In this document: one piece after another, positions 8,659-19,536 of the stretch
How the letters are laid out: each line of letters opens with the position of its first letter
How positions within the stretch are numbered: position 1 is the stretch's first letter
Source: Microcella sp.
GTDB taxonomy: Bacteria > Actinomycetota > Actinomycetes > Actinomycetales > Microbacteriaceae
Direction: 5' to 3'
DNA length: 50,749 nucleotides
Assembly: GCF_030645145.1 (NCBI RefSeq)
Contig: NZ_JAUSMI010000051.1
Span: 1 to 50,749 of the forward strand
The notes under the pieces: model-generated
Database searches by the model: none
Seen by the model: only the letters and a program-made list of their open reading frames with translations
What the model was told of the DNA's origin: nothing
Program-made: the position numbers and the translations under genes

Positions 8659-10260
8659 GTGACTGATCGACTCGGTCTCGTCGATGTATCCGATCTTCTG
8701 AAGGCCCGTCGAACTTCTCTGGTCAGCACGAGCGAACCGATGTCGAACGTGAACGAGCACGCCTCTCGCCTGCTACTCAGGGCCACGCCGCGAGTGCTCA
8801 GCATTGCCGGTACCGATCCGACAGGGGGCGCCGGTATTCAGGCTGACCTCAAGAGCATCGCCGCGAATGGTGGGTACGGAATGGCCGTCGTGACCGCTCT
8901 CGTTGCACAGAATACGCACGGCGTTTTAGCGGTGCACACACCGTCCGTGGAGTTTCTGCGGCAGCAACTCGACGCCGTGAGTCATGACGTGCAAATCGAC
9001 GCCGTCAAGATCGGAATGCTCGCCGAACTTGCCGTCATTGATGAGGTGCGCTCCTGGCTGCAGACCACACGCCCTCCGCTGGTGGTGCTCGACCCTGTAA
9101 TGGTGTCGACCAGCGGGGACCGACTCCTGGCGGCATCGGCCGAGCAGGCCCTACGCAACCTCGTATCGCTCGTTGATCTGGTGACGCCCAACCTGCCAGA
9201 ACTCGCCGTGCTCCTCCAGGAGGAACCGGCCGCAAATTGGGCGGAAGCGCTCGAGCAAGGCAAGCGACTCTCGACGGCGACCGGCGTCACAGTATTAGTG
9301 AAGGGCGGCCATCTCACTGGTGCAGACTGCCCGGATGCTCTGGTCAATTCACACGGGCTGCTTGCCGAGACTGTGGTGGAGTTCGTTTCGCCCCGTGTGG
9401 TTACGAACAATACGCACGGTACAGGTTGCTCACTCTCCTCTGCCATGGCGACTGTGCAGGCGCAGACCGGTGATTGGGCCGCGTCGCTCTCTCGTGTGAA
9501 GGAGTGGCTGAACGACGCGCTGGCTCACGCGCATTCGCTCGAGGTGGGCAGCGGCAATGGTCCGATCCACCATTTCCATCAGCTGTTCGCCGATCGGGCA
9601 CCCCGTGGCCGAGAGTTCAGCGAGTCCTTATGGGCGGGAATCACCTCGATCCGTTCGAGGATCTTTGAGTTGCCCTTTATCGTTGCCCTCGGTAACGGCA
9701 CCCTCGACGGCGTCGACTTCGCCTACTACCTCGCCCAGGATGCGGTTTGCCTCAACACGTACTCCCATGTGCTCACCCGCGCGAGCAGGCTGGCACCGAC
9801 TGAAGAAGAGCAACGCTTCTGGGCAAACTCCGCCCAGCTATGCCTCGAAGTCGAGGCTGAGCTTCATCGAAGCTGGGTAGGCGATCACCCGCAGCCAGCG
9901 CCCGGCCTTGTCACGAAGGGGTATCTCGACCACCTGCTGGCGGTGGGCGTGCAGGGCAGCTACGCGGTAGTCGTCGCAGCGCTTCTTCCCAGATTCTGGC
10001 TAAATGCCGAATTGGGGGAGCGGCTCCAAGCCGAAATCCTTGCGCAGGGTCGTGCCGAGGCGCACCCGTACGCGGCCTGGCTCGAAACGTACTCCAACCA
10101 GGCGTTCGTTGAATCGGCTCGCCGCGCTGTCGCTTTCGTCGATGCGGCTGCGGCAGCGGCGTCGTCAGGGGAGAGGCAGAACATGAAAGCAGTGTTTGAG
10201 CAGTCATCGCAATTCGAGCTGGACTTCTTCGACTCACCACGCCTACACGCGAGGCTCTGA
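8659..10260 (+). CDS. thiD: ThiD-TenA fusion: HMP/HMP-P kinase with a divergent thiaminase II-like domain
   Basis: 533 residues. Residues about 43-290 are ThiD, which phosphorylates HMP and HMP-P: AGTDPTGGAGIQADLK near the start, LDPVMVSTSGD, and the anion-hole signature HGTGCSLSSA. Residues about 310-533 are a TenA fold. Several residues of the B. subtilis TenA site appear changed: Asp44 is kept (Asp361, in QDAVC), but Tyr47 is Cys364, catalytic Cys135 is Arg445 (LLPRFW) and Tyr139 is Asn449, while Tyr163 (Tyr478) and Glu205 (Glu520) remain. Thiaminase or aminopyrimidine hydrolase activity is therefore doubtful. GTG at 8659 is used; ATG at 8740 would also keep the whole kinase. Confidence 0.92.
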   Translation: MTDRLGLVDVSDLLKARRTSLVSTSEPMSNVNEHASRLLLRATPRVLSIAGTDPTGGAGIQADLKSIAANGGYGMAVVTALVAQNTHGVLAVHTPSVEFLRQQLDAVSHDVQIDAVKIGMLAELAVIDEVRSWLQTTRPPLVVLDPVMVSTSGDRLLAASAEQALRNLVSLVDLVTPNLPELAVLLQEEPAANWAEALEQGKRLSTATGVTVLVKGGHLTGADCPDALVNSHGLLAETVVEFVSPRVVTNNTHGTGCSLSSAMATVQAQTGDWAASLSRVKEWLNDALAHAHSLEVGSGNGPIHHFHQLFADRAPRGREFSESLWAGITSIRSRIFELPFIVALGNGTLDGVDFAYYLAQDAVCLNTYSHVLTRASRLAPTEEEQRFWANSAQLCLEVEAELHRSWVGDHPQPAPGLVTKGYLDHLLAVGVQGSYAVVVAALLPRFWLNAELGERLQAEILAQGRAEAHPYAAWLETYSNQAFVESARRAVAFVDAAAAAASSGERQNMKAVFEQSSQFELDFFDSPRLHARL

Positions 10261-10270
10261 GATGGGATGT

Positions 10271-10951
10271 TCAGGCCAGCTGAGGAAGCCTGTCGAGCAG
10301 GCGCCTCGCCGCATCGGCCGGATCGTCCGCTTCGGTGATCGCCCGCACGACCACCACACGGCTGGCCCCGGCGTCAACAACCTCGTCGATGTGGTCGAGG
10401 TCGATGCCGCCGATGGCGAACCACGGCGGCGGGCCGAGCTTGCTGTCGCTGCGGGCGGCCGCATGGCGCACCAAGTCGAGCCCTACCGGTGCCCGCCCCG
10501 GTTTTGTCGGCGTTGGCCATACCGGGCCCACACAGAAGTAGTCGAGGGCTTCTGCCGACATCGCCGCATCGACTTGCCCGGGCGTGTGGCTCGACAACCC
10601 GATTATTGTGTCGTCGCCGAGAAGCCGCCGGGCCGAGTCCACCGGCAGGTCGCTCTGGCCGACATGGAACACCGGCGTGTGCGTAAGCATCGCGATATCG
10701 GCGCGATCGTTCACGGCCCACAGTCGCCCGTGTCGTTCGGCTGTGTCGCGCAGAATTTCGAGGAGTTCGAGTTCGTGGCGGGCCTCGAGTGTTTTATCTC
10801 TCAACTGGATGATGTCGACTCCACCACCGAACGCCGCGTCAATGAATTCGGCGAAGTCGCCCTTGTTCTTCCTGGCGTCAGTGCACAGGTAGAGGCGGCC
10901 AAGGTTCTTCGTCACGCCTTCAACCATAGGGTGTGCCTGTTTGCCCGCCAT
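10271..10951 (-). CDS. thiE: Thiamine-phosphate synthase
   Basis: 226 residues, TIM barrel. ThiE joins HMP-PP and the thiazole phosphate to give thiamine phosphate. Active-site segments are present: [47 protein letters not shown] (loop over the pyrophosphate) and WFAIGGI. It is on the opposite strand to its pathway neighbours, ending 10 bases from thiD-tenA and divergent from thiO. ATG at 10927 is an alternative start; neither has a strong ribosome site. No THI box precedes it. Confidence 0.95.
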   Translation of the reverse strand: MAGKQAHPMVEGVTKNLGRLYLCTDARKNKGDFAEFIDAAFGGGVDIIQLRDKTLEARHELELLEILRDTAERHGRLWAVNDRADIAMLTHTPVFHVGQSDLPVDSARRLLGDDTIIGLSSHTPGQVDAAMSAEALDYFCVGPVWPTPTKPGRAPVGLDLVRHAAARSDSKLGPPPWFAIGGIDLDHIDEVVDAGASRVVVVRAITEADDPADAARRLLDRLPQLA

Positions 10952-11088
10952 CGGGGCGAGGAGAACTCTGTGCGCCGCGGCGCGCGGTCGGCTCGGAGCC
11001 GTGGGCTACGCCAGAGAGACCGATCGGGCTCGAGAATTTTCGTTGTTCGAGCTCTTGCGACAGCGCGGCATGGTGGGGATACGGCACG

Positions 11089-12307
11089 ATGAGTGGCACA
11101 ACCGATGGGAGCACGGTCGACGTGGCAGTGATCGGGGCGGGCATCGTCGGCCTGGGAATTGCGTGGGCCGCAGCGCTCTCGGGTCGCACGGTCGCCGTCA
11201 TCGACGCGGCTCCCGCACGTGGTGCGACGTTTGCTGCAGCTGGCATGCTGGCCGCTGTAAGCGAATTGCTCTTTCAGGAAGAAGATCTTCTCGAGCTGAC
11301 CCTGACCTCAGCCGCCCTCTATCCCTCATTTGTTGAATCGCTCGGGGTAGATGCCGCGACGGTCGGATACCGTGAGACCGGTACCCTCGTGGTCGGCGTC
11401 GATGCAGCAGACCGCCACACTCTGGCCGACTTAAGGGGGCTGCAGGTCGCACACGGCTTGAATGCCAGCCCGCTGCTCGTTCGTGAAGCAAGGGAAATCG
11501 AGCCCTTGCTCAGCGCCCACATCTCGGCCGCTTACCGCGTCGCGCAAGACCACCAGGTCGACCCTCGGCTACTCGCCGCCCGCCTTCAGTCTGCGCTTGC
11601 CAAGCTCGCCAGGCGGAGCGGTTGGGTCCACCAGCCAGCGATAAGGCAGAATGCGGTGCGCCTGCTGCACGAGAAGCCGAGCGACTCGCATTCGCGCGTG
11701 ACTGGGGTCGCCCTTCACGACGGATCTACGGTGGCCGCGAATGAGGTCGTCGTGGCGAACGGTCTGGCAGCCGGTGCGTTGGGTGGTCTGCCAGGCGGGC
11801 TTGAATTGCCGCTGAGGCCCGTCCTCGGAGACATCCTGCGGCTGCGAATTCCCAGCCCCCTCCAGCCGTTCCTGACAGAGACTATCCGCGGGTTGGTCCG
11901 CGGTAGTTCTGTGTATCTGGTGCCGCGGTCAGATGGGACATTGGTGCTCGGCGCCACCCAGCGCGAGCACGGCACCGACGTCGCGCCGATCGGCGGTGTC
12001 TACCAGCTTCTCCGTGACGCCCAGGCCCTCGTCCCCGCCATCGCGGAGTTGGAGCTGCTTGAGGTGACCACCCGCGCTCGGCCGGGTACGCCAGACAACG
12101 CCCCGCTACTCGGTCGCGTGTCGTCCGGGGCGAGAGGCGCCGACATCCCCGGTCTGATCATCGCGACCGGCTTTTTCAGGCACGGGGTGCTCTTGACGCC
12201 CATTGCCGCACAGATCTGTGTCGAGATGTTCGACAACCCAGGCGACCCTCGTTGGCACCGGTTCCGCCCCGACCGTTTCTCGCCGCACTCTCTGAAGGAG
12301 CACACCC

Positions 12308-12315
<8 letters not shown>
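11089..12315 (+). CDS. thiO: Glycine oxidase ThiO
   Basis: 408 residues, FAD-dependent DAO family. It oxidises glycine to the imine that ThiG uses for the thiazole ring. An N-terminal Rossmann motif VIGAGIVGLG (about 14-23) is followed by GATFAAAGML, substrate-domain strands and the C-terminal FAD signature TPDNAPLLG...IIATGFFRHGVLLTP. The start is the ATG at 11089; a possible promoter (TTGCGA 11055-11060, GATACG 11078-11083) places transcription close to it. It overlaps thiS by eight bases, beginning the thiOSGF operon. Confidence 0.94.
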
Positions 12316-14537
<2,222 letters not shown>

Positions 14538-14917
14538 TGGCACGCACCCCTCAGAAGGCTCCATACTCCGTGAGGTCTCGATCCCTCGTTCTATCAGAAC
14601 CTTCGACACTGTCGTCCGAGACATCCGGAACTTTCGAGCTACCTGGCGCATGTTTCGTACATCGAGGTATCGTCGCACGACCGCATCTGATTCGGATGCG
14701 CGTAGCTGACGGGCTCTACCAGAGCGGGGGAGTGCGCCGTCCTCTTCTTCTCGGTGGCGACTCCGAGCAACCATAAGCAACTTATGCACTGAAGTTGACG
14801 AGCTTGCAAAAGGGTTGTAGTAAACCTGCGGCAGGGGCACGTGCGGCACCATGCGTGGGGACAGGATCCCGCACCTGGTCGGAGGGGCCTCTCGGAGGCC
14901 GGTGAGGCGGGGCGTTC

Positions 14918-15760
14918 ATGATCGAGTTTCTCGCCGGAGTGGCGGCTGAAATCGGGTGGGCGATCCCGGTCGCGGTCGTGCTGTGGTTCATCGCACGACG
15001 AACTACGCGCATCGTGCCCGCGACGACCCCGACCACCACTGCCCGCGAGAAGTCGTTCCTCCCGGGATGGCAGCGCGCAGTCGGCCTCGTCGCCGCCGCT
15101 GCAGCCCTCTGGGCGTTGATGATCGGGCTGGGCTGGCTCATCGCGACGACTCTGGAGCCGGTGCGCGACATGGACGTCGCGATCATTGAGGGGCTGGTGG
15201 CGAGCCGGACCGACCCTCTGACTTTCCTCGCGCACATCGGCGACCAGATCGGGAACACGCCAGGCATCATCGCGATGGCCATCATCGCGGCCGCCGCGGC
15301 GCACGGCGTCACGCGGCGCTGGTCGCCGGCGCTGGTCGTCGTGGCGGCCGCGGCGGGGGAGACCTCCATCTTCCTCGCGACGCAGCTGGCGATCAGCCGG
15401 GCGCGGCCCGACGTCGAGCAGCTGGCGGGCGAGCCGGCGACGTCATCGTTCCCATCTGGCCACGTCGCGGCGACGATCGCGACCTACGGCTGCATCGCGC
15501 TGCTCGTGCTCGCGTGGTCCCGGAGCGCGGTGCGCGTTGTCGCCGTCACGGCGGCCATCGCGCTCCCGTTGCTGGTGGCGTGGGCGCGCATGTATCAGGG
15601 CATGCACTTCCCGAGCGACGTGCTCGCGAGCTTCCTCTTCGCGCCGCTGTGGCTCGCCGCGTGCTGGTGGGCGATCCGCCCGCATCCGAAAGGCGAGACT
15701 GTGCGGATCGGCCGGGCGGCGGATGCCGACGTGGAGAACGCGCCGGCCCCCGCGCGCTGA
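14918..15760 (+). CDS. PAP2-family membrane phosphatase
   Basis: 280 residues, about six membrane spans. The phosphatidic acid phosphatase type 2 signature is present in three parts: AISRARPD (about 158-165; the usual first Lys is Gln or displaced), SSFPSGHVAA with the catalytic His, and ARMYQGMHFPSDVLAS with the Arg-His-Asp set. It probably dephosphorylates undecaprenyl pyrophosphate or a phospholipid at the outer membrane face. A GAGGCGGGG stretch precedes the ATG. The 380-base gap before it contains only the HTH relic. Confidence 0.88.
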   Translation: MIEFLAGVAAEIGWAIPVAVVLWFIARRTTRIVPATTPTTTAREKSFLPGWQRAVGLVAAAAALWALMIGLGWLIATTLEPVRDMDVAIIEGLVASRTDPLTFLAHIGDQIGNTPGIIAMAIIAAAAAHGVTRRWSPALVVVAAAAGETSIFLATQLAISRARPDVEQLAGEPATSSFPSGHVAATIATYGCIALLVLAWSRSAVRVVAVTAAIALPLLVAWARMYQGMHFPSDVLASFLFAPLWLAACWWAIRPHPKGETVRIGRAADADVENAPAPAR

Positions 15761-15774
15761 CGACCGGAAGTCAG

Positions 15775-16524
15775 TCACACACCTCGTCGCACGCTCGCCT
15801 GGATGATCGGGATGGGGAAGTGCGAGGCGCGCAACGGGTCAAGCAGATCGTCAGTGATGCCGGCAGTGAACGACTCCATGCCGAACACCTTGAAGAGGGC
15901 CTCGCGTCCGAATTTCGAGCTGTCGGCGACGAAGAACGCCTCGTTTGCGATGGAGCGCATGAGCCGCTTAAGTTCGATCTCGTAGCTGCTGGCGTTGAAT
16001 ACGCCGTCGTCGCTGACGGTGTCCGCGCTGAAGATCGCCACATCGACGCGCAGGTTCGACAGCTGCTGCACCGAGGTCGGACCCCACATCGTGTAGGAGT
16101 TCGGAAGCAGCTCTCCGCCGATGAAGACGAGGTGGATCGTCTGCTTGCGTGCGATCTCCGTCGCGATGCGCAGGTCGTTGGTTACGACGGTCAGTCGCTG
16201 ATGGTCCATGTGCCGCGCGACCTCGAGGTTGGTGGTGCCGCCGTCGAGCAGCACCGTCTGGCCCTCGAGCACGCGCTCGGCCATCGCGCGGCCGATCGCG
16301 GTCTTCTCGGCGCGGTGCAGCTCTTCCTTGAAGTGGTGCGGGGTTTCCGACTGGCGAACGGGCACGGCGCCGCCGTGCGTGCGCTTGATGAGGTCCATTG
16401 CCTCGAGGCGCTCGAGGTCGCGGCGGATGGTCGACGTCGTCACGTCAAACCGCCCCGCGAGCTCGTGCACCGACTGGAATCCCTTGACCTGCAGGGCATC
16501 CACGATCTCCGCATGACGCGACAC
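15775..16524 (-). CDS. DeoR family transcriptional repressor of the adjacent sugar operon
   Basis: 249 residues. The N-terminal DeoR helix-turn-helix (residues 5-57: FDVTTSTIRRDLERLEAMDLIKRTHGGA) carries the family signature; a C-terminal sugar-phosphate sensing domain includes LLDGGTTNLEVARHM and FIGGELL. The GTG start at 16524 follows GGAGG by seven bases. It is divergent from the sugar ABC operon with 380 bases between, where two near-identical motifs (16595-16610, 16742-16757) are candidate operators. A phosphorylated operon intermediate, for example the kinase product, is the likely inducer. Confidence 0.9.
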   Translation of the reverse strand: MSRHAEIVDALQVKGFQSVHELAGRFDVTTSTIRRDLERLEAMDLIKRTHGGAVPVRQSETPHHFKEELHRAEKTAIGRAMAERVLEGQTVLLDGGTTNLEVARHMDHQRLTVVTNDLRIATEIARKQTIHLVFIGGELLPNSYTMWGPTSVQQLSNLRVDVAIFSADTVSDDGVFNASSYEIELKRLMRSIANEAFFVADSSKFGREALFKVFGMESFTAGITDDLLDPLRASHFPIPIIQASVRRGV

Positions 16525-16594
16525 GGTTTCACCTCCACTTCGAGAACTGCTGCTCAGAGGCTAGACCGCCGACGCCGCAAAGTGAACCTTCGCC

Positions 16595-16610
16595 GCGCGA
16601 AAGTGCGCAA
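16595..16610 (+). promoter_or_regulatory. Candidate DeoR operator, copy 1
   Basis: GCGCGAAAGTGCGCAA matches the motif at 16742-16757 in 15 of 16 bases, in the same orientation, 147 bases apart. It lies 71 bases upstream of the repressor's GTG. GAAAGTG-type sequence is common in DeoR-family sites, and paired distant sites would allow looping. Confidence 0.6.
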
Positions 16611-16741
16611 AGTTGAGGTGATCGCCAGCTTCTTCGCTTCGCCTCTCGCCCGCCCGCCGCTCATTGCTGGTTGAGTGAGCGCGGAAAGCTGCGCTCGTCT
16701 TATGCATCACTGCACATCTCGCGCACTGCACTCGAACATTT

Positions 16742-16757
16742 GCGTGAAAGTGCGCAA
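16742..16757 (+). promoter_or_regulatory. Candidate DeoR operator, copy 2
   Basis: GCGTGAAAGTGCGCAA, the second copy of the direct repeat. It sits 18 bases upstream of the -35 hexamer of the predicted sugar-operon promoter. The remaining intergenic sequence (16611-16741) shows no gene. Confidence 0.6.
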
Positions 16758-16775
16758 CTGGATGCGCGATATCGC

Positions 16776-16805
16776 TTGACAGGATGCGTGAATCGTCGCT
16801 AACGT
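16776..16805 (+). promoter_or_regulatory. Sigma-70-type promoter of the sugar ABC operon
   Basis: TTGACA (16776-16781), an 18-base spacer and TAACGT (16800-16805), about 100 bases before the binding-protein start. The -35 is a perfect consensus and the -10 a common actinobacterial variant. Confidence 0.6.
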
Positions 16806-16904
16806 CCCCACTCAGCGACACATCCAGACACAGCATGGTCAGAGATTGCCGCGTCCTGATGGTGGTGGAAGCCGCCACTCACTCGTTCACAAAGGAGTAA
16901 ACGT

Positions 16905-17948
16905 ATGGATCGCACTCGACTTGGCCAGGGCATCGCGCTCGCGGCGAGTTCAACTCTCCTGCTCGTCGGCTGCACCACCGTCGGGGCAGGGTCGGGCGGT
17001 GGCACCGATGAGGGCGCCGGCGCCGGCACCGACGCGTACACGATGGTGACGGTCGTGAAGGCGCAGACCATCCCGTGGTTCCAGCGCATGGCCGTCGGCG
17101 TGCAGGAGTTCGCCGACGAGTCCGGCATCGACGCTCGCCAGGAGGGTGCCGACGACGTCAGCCCCGAGAAGCAGGTCGCGATCATCCAGGACCTCATCGC
17201 TCAGCAGCCGACCGCCATCACGGTCGTCCCCAACTCGCCCGAGGCACTCGAGTCGGTGCTCGCCCAGGCGCGTGAGCAGGGCATCATCGTCGTGTCGCAC
17301 GAGGCCACGGGCATCGAGAACGTCGACATCAACATCGAGGCGTTCGACAACGCGTCCTACGGCTCGGGGATCATGGACAACCTCGGCGAGTGCATGGGCG
17401 GCGAGGGCGAGTACGTGCAGTTCGTCGGCGGCTTCACCGCCAAGACGCACATGGAGTGGGTCGAGGCTGGCTACCAGAACCAGACGGAGAACTTCCCCGA
17501 CATGACTCGCGTCGAGGAGCCGATCGAGAGCACCGACAACCAGGAGACCGCGTACGAGCGGGCTAAGGAAATCCTCGCGAAGTACCCGAACATCAAGGGC
17601 TTCCAGGGCTCCGCCGGCAATGACGTTCCCGGCATCGGCCGCGCCGTGCAGGAGGCTGGACTCGAGGACGACGTGTGCGTCATGGGCACCTCGATCCCGT
17701 CGGTCGCCAACCAGTACCTTGCCGACGGTTCGATCGACAAGATCTTCTTCTGGGACCCGGCGCTCGCCGGCAAGGCTCAGCTCGAGATCGCGCGTATCCT
17801 CGCCGACGGTGGGACGATCGAGGAGGGAACGGACCTCGGCATTGAGGGCTACACCTCGCTCAAGAAGCTCGAAGGCTACGACAATGTCTTCGTCGGCGAC
17901 GCGTCGGTGGCCGCTGACGCCGAGACTGCTGCGCAGTACAACTTCTAG
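16905..17948 (+). CDS. Sugar ABC transporter substrate-binding lipoprotein
   Basis: 347 residues, peripheral-binding-protein family 4 (LsrB/RhaS-like). Lipoprotein signal LLLVGC with Cys23, then a Gly-rich linker and the periplasmic-binding fold: MVTVVKAQTIPWFQRMAVG, PEKQVAIIQDLIAQQPTAI, FVGGFTAKTHMEWVEAG, GFQGSAGNDVPGIGRAV. A strong ribosome site (AAAGGAG) precedes the ATG. It feeds the ATPase and two permeases downstream. The ligand is unknown; the kinase and dehydrogenase in the operon suggest a three- to five-carbon sugar or sugar acid. Confidence 0.9.
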   Translation: MDRTRLGQGIALAASSTLLLVGCTTVGAGSGGGTDEGAGAGTDAYTMVTVVKAQTIPWFQRMAVGVQEFADESGIDARQEGADDVSPEKQVAIIQDLIAQQPTAITVVPNSPEALESVLAQAREQGIIVVSHEATGIENVDINIEAFDNASYGSGIMDNLGECMGGEGEYVQFVGGFTAKTHMEWVEAGYQNQTENFPDMTRVEEPIESTDNQETAYERAKEILAKYPNIKGFQGSAGNDVPGIGRAVQEAGLEDDVCVMGTSIPSVANQYLADGSIDKIFFWDPALAGKAQLEIARILADGGTIEEGTDLGIEGYTSLKKLEGYDNVFVGDASVAADAETAAQYNF

Positions 17949-17963
17949 AGTCTCGATCAAGCA

Positions 17964-18004
17964 GGGCTCCGGGGGCGCGCTCCGTTCGCGCGCTCCCGGG
18001 GCCC
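17964..18004 (+). terminator. Intercistronic hairpin after the binding-protein gene
   Basis: A 17-bp stem (17964-17980 with 17988-18004, two G-U pairs) closes a 7-base loop, 16 bases after the stop and 19 before the ATPase start. No U-tract follows. It probably stabilises the binding-protein mRNA or attenuates transcription so that more binding protein than transporter is made. Confidence 0.65.
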
Positions 18005-18023
18005 CTCGGCAGAAAGGCCGGCG

Positions 18024-19535
18024 ATGGATGCCATCCAGACGGATGCCGCGGGGCCGGTGCTCTCGGTGCGCGGTATCACGAAGCGATTCGGCGGGGTTAC
18101 CGCCCTCGCCGGCGTCTCCCTCGAGCTCCGATCGGGCGAGGTCCACTGCCTCGCGGGAGAGAACGGATGCGGCAAGTCCACCCTCATCAAGATCATCTCC
18201 GGGGTGGAGAGGCCCGACGCCGGCGAGATCATCATGGACGGCGAGACGCACTCCAGGATGAACGCCACGGCAGCGATCACCAGCGGGGTTCAGGTCATCT
18301 ACCAGGATTTTTCACTTTTTCCGAATCTCTCCGTTGCCGAAAACATTGTCCTCACTGCTGAAGTTGCGGGTCGTCAGCGCTTTTACCGGGCGCGCGCGAT
18401 CAGACCCAAGGCGCAGGCGATTGTCGAGGAGCTCGGGCTCGATCTCGACCTCGACTCCGAGGTCGGCGAACTTTCGGTCGCGGACAAGCAGCTCACGGCG
18501 ATCTGCCGTGCGCTTGTCAACGACGCGCGGGTGATCATCATGGACGAGCCGACCACGGCGCTCACGCACAGCGAGGTCGCGCGCCTCTTCACCGTGGTCG
18601 AGCGGCTGCGCGCACGCGGGGTCGCCCTCGTGTTCGTTTCGCACAAGCTCGAGGAGGTGCTCGCGATCTCGCAGCGAGTGACGATCATGCGCTCGGGTCG
18701 CGTCGTGACGAGCGGCCTCGCCACCGACTTCGACCGGCGTTCGATCGCTCAGCACATGACCGGCGCCGAGCTCGACGAGACGCGCGTCGTCAGCCCGCTC
18801 GACCCGGACGCCCGGGCGAGGCTGACGGTCTCGCACCTCGACCTGCCCGGCGCATTCCACGACGTCTCGTTCACCGTCGCCCCGGGCGAGATCCTCGGCG
18901 TCACGGGCTTGCTCGGCTCCGGGCGCACCGAGATTGCCGAAGCGATCTTCGGCGCTCGGCCTGCCGCCTCGGGCGACATCCTCGTCGACGGTCTGCCCGT
19001 CAGCATCCGTAGCATCCCGGATGCGGTCGCGGCGGGCATCGGCTACGTCCCTGAGGATCGTCTCTCGCAGGGGCTCTTCCTAGAGAAGTCGATCGCGGAC
19101 AACATCATCGCGGGGTCGCTCGATCGGCACCGCAACCGGTGGCGCGGACTCGATGGCATGCGCATTCGCTCGACCATCTCGCGCCTGTTCGCCTCGCTCT
19201 CGATCAAGGCCCCCAACGCCGAGGCGCCCGTACGCTCGCTCTCGGGCGGGAACGCCCAGCGGGTGGTGCTGGCGAAGTGGCTCGCGACGGACCCCAAGGT
19301 GCTGCTGCTCAACGGACCCACCGTGGGCGTCGACGTCGGCTCGAAGTCGCAGATCCTCGAGCTGCTGCGAAAGGCCGCGTCCTCGGGCATGGCCATCGTC
19401 GTCATCTCGGATGACGCGCCCGAACTCGTCTCGTGCTGCCACCGGGTGCTGGTCGTCGCGCGCGGGCGGGTCGTGGACGTGCTCGAGGGAGACGCGATCA
19501 GCGCCGAGAGCATTCACGAGCGGATGGCGGCCTGA
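18024..19535 (+). CDS. Sugar ABC transporter ATP-binding protein (two nucleotide-binding domains)
   Basis: 503 residues, RbsA/LsrA class. Domain 1 (about 10-250) has Walker A GENGCGKST, signature LSVADKQ and Walker B VIIMDEPTT. Domain 2 (about 260-500) has the usual degenerate Walker A GLLGSGRTE and an intact LSGGNAQRV signature, but its Walker B reads LLLNGPTVGVD: Asn430 replaces Asp and Gly431 replaces the catalytic Glu. Only one site should therefore hydrolyse ATP. It works with the two permeases that follow directly. Confidence 0.92.
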   Translation: MDAIQTDAAGPVLSVRGITKRFGGVTALAGVSLELRSGEVHCLAGENGCGKSTLIKIISGVERPDAGEIIMDGETHSRMNATAAITSGVQVIYQDFSLFPNLSVAENIVLTAEVAGRQRFYRARAIRPKAQAIVEELGLDLDLDSEVGELSVADKQLTAICRALVNDARVIIMDEPTTALTHSEVARLFTVVERLRARGVALVFVSHKLEEVLAISQRVTIMRSGRVVTSGLATDFDRRSIAQHMTGAELDETRVVSPLDPDARARLTVSHLDLPGAFHDVSFTVAPGEILGVTGLLGSGRTEIAEAIFGARPAASGDILVDGLPVSIRSIPDAVAAGIGYVPEDRLSQGLFLEKSIADNIIAGSLDRHRNRWRGLDGMRIRSTISRLFASLSIKAPNAEAPVRSLSGGNAQRVVLAKWLATDPKVLLLNGPTVGVDVGSKSQILELLRKAASSGMAIVVISDDAPELVSCCHRVLVVARGRVVDVLEGDAISAESIHERMAA

Positions 19536-19536
19536 C

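Noticed and set aside
10952-11088. Second TPP riboswitch before thiO or thiE
   Set aside because: Neither strand contains a CTGAGA plus TAATGCCGGCG-type pair in the gap.
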